The translations under genes were made by a program, and so were the position numbers. From a virus: a DNA stretch of 21,055 bases. Location of the stretch: positions 1-21,055 of the IMG/VR virus record IMGVR_UViG_3300025141_009337. One strand, written 5' to 3'. Each line of letters starts with the position of its first letter. The first letter of the stretch is position 1. Of the stretch, positions 19,901-21,055 are shown piece after piece. Below the pieces are notes generated by a model. It did not search any database, was not told the DNA's origin, and worked only from the letters and a program-made list of their open reading frames with translations.

Positions 19901-20014
19901 CGCTTTCTTAGCGGATAACTCCGAAGATTTATTCATAGCCTCCGCAGTCTTACCGTTAGATAAAGAGGCTAACGCCTTGGTGGGCAAAAGATTTAGTGTA
20001 TTTTCTGAAAACAT
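16907..20014 (-). CDS. LamG/concanavalin-like domain protein in the baseplate operon
   Basis: A 1,035-residue protein. The first 130 residues are polar and probably disordered; residues about 130-172 are a coiled coil (KRQELDEVRQDLDQINNIIERR); 180-450 are mixed with several helices, including a basic patch KIKKRKKQLQ at 417-426; 455-580 is Pro/Ser-rich; about 580-1015 looks like a large LamG-type jelly roll: GLVACYNFLEP (582-592), YVRLPNNF (660-667), GWSFDFWAHVP (688-698), AFTHYAIACDLSSDTITVYVNGQ (strand pair, 832-854), and GYLGSFKIYNVGLTSNAV (993-1010), the typical closing strand and 'position of fragment' motif. LamG domains usually bind glycans or proteins. The start has a strong AAGGAG. 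Lying between spike and gp25, it is probably a virion protein; whether it acts as adhesin, tail-tip component or assembly factor cannot be told. Confidence 0.78.
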   Translation of the reverse strand: MFSENTLNLLPTKALASLSNGKTAEAMNKSSELSAKKARAQKLDGYDEVPTTNQGRTTVELKNVKHAQEANSEQTTGATSAGKLAGVLAQGGMPVFAAGSLAKGTKSGPADIEAMNVELGDEAAKTADAEWTSETLDYQKQAIQIDIANKRQELDEVRQDLDQINNIIERRGLPTDDPRALPDPVLLVGDIETALTNIIDGYAISGIPGVGIPLDPSALEILRDGLTSQMDKDITQFEKFVTDRIIIPYSENEAAMDIIVAQIKGVQVTPSEDIFRTIFAPPVSYAGKFILSQDGLYYDSRTGSIPTIVSQKIDAASWQLRYASNKGGKGELYAPNQVSRLANTIFDDEYQNESGDVLKFYEFDDVLRALLNDRNLQIMDASAKIDDLVASGYSEDSALIQNYKESYGAIAYAYDSKIKKRKKQLQVAALFGPYGITDTKSIIGEGVFYRELDKPGKVIPPEVCRVTSPAVPPPSSPSSIEYIDRIPVNDFTYLKDISLVPSIQMQKSAMLHSSDLDDTTLPFKPASAKFITSGVPQNVDGIPEMSVPDYGITDWITTSGDTDLTGTAPYLRTLESSIVKPGLVACYNFLEPSAVVSPSSDVYGVKNYSETGAALDAKLVGAHASAIFVSGVTIPYLTGSLYDATSKYGLKYAAIPKGSYVRLPNNFRNNKPYPPSQPLDNLMYNENGWSFDFWAHVPDVSSSLTYDHRYKLIAANENCGSGFYGGMYHGGNPRTTAQLSGIIQGQRDRRTLGMVIGFRDKGYPGTDGASGLEFVILPTVSQNSERWGKSICIAESVSGDGGGPTCRTELGVKIPITTTTVSGYTIGSCSAAFTHYAIACDLSSDTITVYVNGQFIASALASTSFQRYPGRPINIPTAATKGHFHDNTGKNGERLYTGAFPSIPIFTPWILGGGFTDGIAHEVPPIFKTETFPGFLGVNTNDDYFRVAMAPLPGGPVGQHTRLDPPADDAVPGLGGYTATGATLKIPRSGLDGYLGSFKIYNVGLTSNAVQVNYKAQKPFFTGIQVNAAGEPRIL
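16915..16918 (-). promoter_or_regulatory. Ribosome binding site of the gp25 gene
   Basis: AGGA on the minus strand lies seven bases before ATG 16907, inside the last codons of the LamG gene. A second CAGGAG lies at 16924-16929 but is 16 bases from the ATG. The closer copy supports the chosen start. Confidence 0.6.
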
Positions 20015-20018
20015 TAAG

Positions 20019-20396
20019 TTACTGCTCCTTATCTTGGATACATATAAACTGCTCAGGGAGCTTAGGAGGAGCAGACGATTTAAAATCTATCGCATAATTA
20101 TCTTTATACTTCTTTCTAAATTCTTTCACTCTCTCAAAGGCAGCCGTCCTCGCAGTCCCAGCAGTGTTAATCTTGGTAATTGCCTTAGAGAGTTGAGACG
20201 ATGTAAACACCTTTTCTGAAGAGGACACTTGATAAATTTTTACAGCGGTTGTGTCTTTGTCAACATAATCCGCTCGATGCGTAACATCCGCCAATTTAAG
20301 CGCGGAATATAATTCAGTTAAAGCGTCCAAGCACGCTGACGTTGATAATTCTAGTTTATTAAAACAATCTTTAACGTCTTCAATATAGTCTGCCAT
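20019..20396 (-). CDS. Small helical protein of unknown function in the baseplate operon
   Basis: Encodes 125 residues from ATG 20396, 17 bases after the stop of the spike gene. The frame is open further upstream (to 20597), but that part overlaps the spike gene and its translation lacks any protein-like pattern, so the internal ATG is preferred; an AAAGGAA lies 13 bases before it, a little far. The protein is mostly helical and charged: residues about 3-40 (ADYIEDVKDCFNKLELS, LDALTELYSALKL) and 65-100 (SQLSKAITKINTAGTARTAAF, RVKEFRKKY) would form amphipathic helices, and the tail is APPKLPEQF. No family is recognised. Placement between spike and baseplate genes suggests a small structural or assembly protein; this is inference only. 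Confidence 0.7.
   Translation of the reverse strand: MADYIEDVKDCFNKLELSTSACLDALTELYSALKLADVTHRADYVDKDTTAVKIYQVSSSEKVFTSSQLSKAITKINTAGTARTAAFERVKEFRKKYKDNYAIDFKSSAPPKLPEQFICIQDKEQ
20025..20030 (-). promoter_or_regulatory. Ribosome binding site of the LamG gene
   Basis: AAGGAG on the minus strand, ten bases before ATG 20014 and inside the 3' end of the preceding small gene. It is the strongest Shine-Dalgarno match at any gene junction in this window and supports the chosen start. Confidence 0.75.
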
Positions 20397-20413
20397 AATA
20401 TTATATATTTCCT

Positions 20414-21055
20414 TTAATTCTGTGGTAGAGAAGTCGTGAATCCTGGGATAAAGCCGTCCATATGCTGGTGTGCATTCAAAAGCGATTCGCCAGTTATATT
20501 TTCTACTGGGGCTAGCGTCATCATACCATTTACAGTGATGATTGGGGATGTTATATCTATAGATGCCGGAGTTATAGTAATTTGGGAAGCTCCGCACGTA
20601 ATGACAATTCCCTGGGTCGCCGTAAGATTTATGCTGCCAAGTTGAGCTTCGTGGGTTATATCCCCCTTAACACAAATTCTAGAAATGTCTTTTTCTGCAA
20701 GAATATTATGAGATCCTTGATATGCATTATCCTCAATATTACCTGTACCCTTATTATCTCTAATTTGATCCCCGGCACCCTTCATGATAATAGAATGCTG
20801 AGCGCCATTTATTGACACCTGTTCTTGGTCTCTCTCACTATGAACAAGAATAGAATCAGGTTGCTTCCCTCCGGTTCTTATCGCAATAGAATTGTGATTT
20901 TCATCTCTCATCGTAATGCGATCCATATGAAGCTCAGCCGGACCAGAATCTACATGGAGTCTCTTACCATCTCGGGCCTGAAGCAGGAGGCTATCATTAG
21001 CTCTTCCCTGTTCAGTAACCTTCTTAGATAACACCAGCTTATGACCTCGATACTT
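20414..21055 (-). CDS. Baseplate spike protein, gpV/gp5 C-terminal part (5' end outside window)
   Basis: The frame is open to the right edge with no start needed inside the window, so the gene is 5'-truncated here; a GTG at 21034 is internal. The first residues read KYRGHKLVLSKK, the typical gpV/VgrG strand at the junction of OB domain and spike stem. Then come short repeating strands with the pattern ...LLLQARDGKRLHVDSG, ITMRDENHNSIAIRTGG, SITINLTATQ-like, DITSPIITVNG, as expected for an intertwined triple-stranded beta-helix needle. The C-terminus holds an HQH motif (codons at 20462-20470) followed by Gly/Pro-rich sequence, comparable to the HxH that binds iron at the apex of the P2 gpV and phi92 gp138 spikes. 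The trimer would form the membrane-piercing tip at the centre of the baseplate. Whether a lysozyme domain exists upstream cannot be seen. Confidence 0.87.
   Translation of the reverse strand, partial: KYRGHKLVLSKKVTEQGRANDSLLLQARDGKRLHVDSGPAELHMDRITMRDENHNSIAIRTGGKQPDSILVHSERDQEQVSINGAQHSIIMKGAGDQIRDNKGTGNIEDNAYQGSHNILAEKDISRICVKGDITHEAQLGSINLTATQGIVITCGASQITITPASIDITSPIITVNGMMTLAPVENITGESLLNAHQHMDGFIPGFTTSLPQN

Noticed and set aside
19671-20219. A 182-codon open frame on the plus strand.
   Set aside because: It lies antisense to the LamG gene and the 125-residue gene, spans their junction, and its translation is low-complexity and unlike a folded protein. Both opposing genes have better support.
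20397-20597. An upstream extension of the 125-residue gene to 20597.
   Set aside because: It would overlap the spike gene by over 180 bases, and the added residues look like a shadow of that gene; ATG 20396 follows directly after the spike stop.
1-21055. Alternative genetic code (recoded TAG or TGA), seen in some large phages.
   Set aside because: All long frames are uninterrupted under the standard code, and the complete genes end in TAA or TGA at sensible places next to the next start.
1-21055. tRNA genes, CRISPR arrays, insertion sequences, promoters or terminators.
   Set aside because: No cloverleaf, regular repeat-spacer array, transposase or inverted terminal repeat was seen, and there is almost no non-coding space for promoters or terminators.

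Overview
The window is a block of contractile-tail (myovirus) baseplate and host-binding genes from a tailed bacteriophage, probably one with a large genome given that four complete proteins exceed 1,000 residues. All ten coding regions lie on the minus strand, so the reading order runs from the right edge to the left edge. Coding density is close to complete: the largest gap between neighbours is 17 bases, and four junctions are one-base TAATG overlaps. There is no visible promoter, terminator, tRNA, integrase or mobile element, so these genes look like the interior of one long late operon. All complete genes end in TAA or TGA and read without internal stops under the standard bacterial code.

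In transcription order: (1) the 3' part of a gpV/gp5-type spike protein, cut by the right edge, with an HxH metal-binding tip motif; (2) a 125-residue helical protein of unknown role; (3) a 1,035-residue protein with a coiled coil and a C-terminal LamG/concanavalin-like jelly roll; (4) a gp25/gpW-type sheath initiator and wedge protein; (5) a gp6/gpJ baseplate wedge protein; (6) a 1,334-residue protein containing a gpI-type tail domain, the likely counterpart of T4 gp7; (7) a 1,238-residue unrecognised beta-rich protein; (8) a roughly 195-residue protein whose two ends resemble the two ends of protein 7; (9) a 1,248-residue parallel beta-helix protein with a Cys-flanked Thr-rich linker and a separate C-terminal domain; (10) a paralogous beta-helix protein, cut by the left edge.

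Genes 1, 4, 5 and 6 are the conserved core of a contractile injection machine: central spike, then inner wedge (gp25-gp6-gp7 / W-J-I order). Genes 7 and 8 follow the wedge genes and may be peripheral baseplate or adaptor proteins. Genes 9 and 10 look like two alternative or co-mounted receptor-binding or tailspike proteins on a shared N-terminal anchor. The LamG protein inserted between the spike and wedge genes is a further possible glycan binder. The most unusual points are the tandem giant beta-helix pair with its in-frame hexanucleotide-repeat linker, the 'same ends, different middle' relation of genes 7 and 8, and the LamG protein inside the core baseplate cluster.
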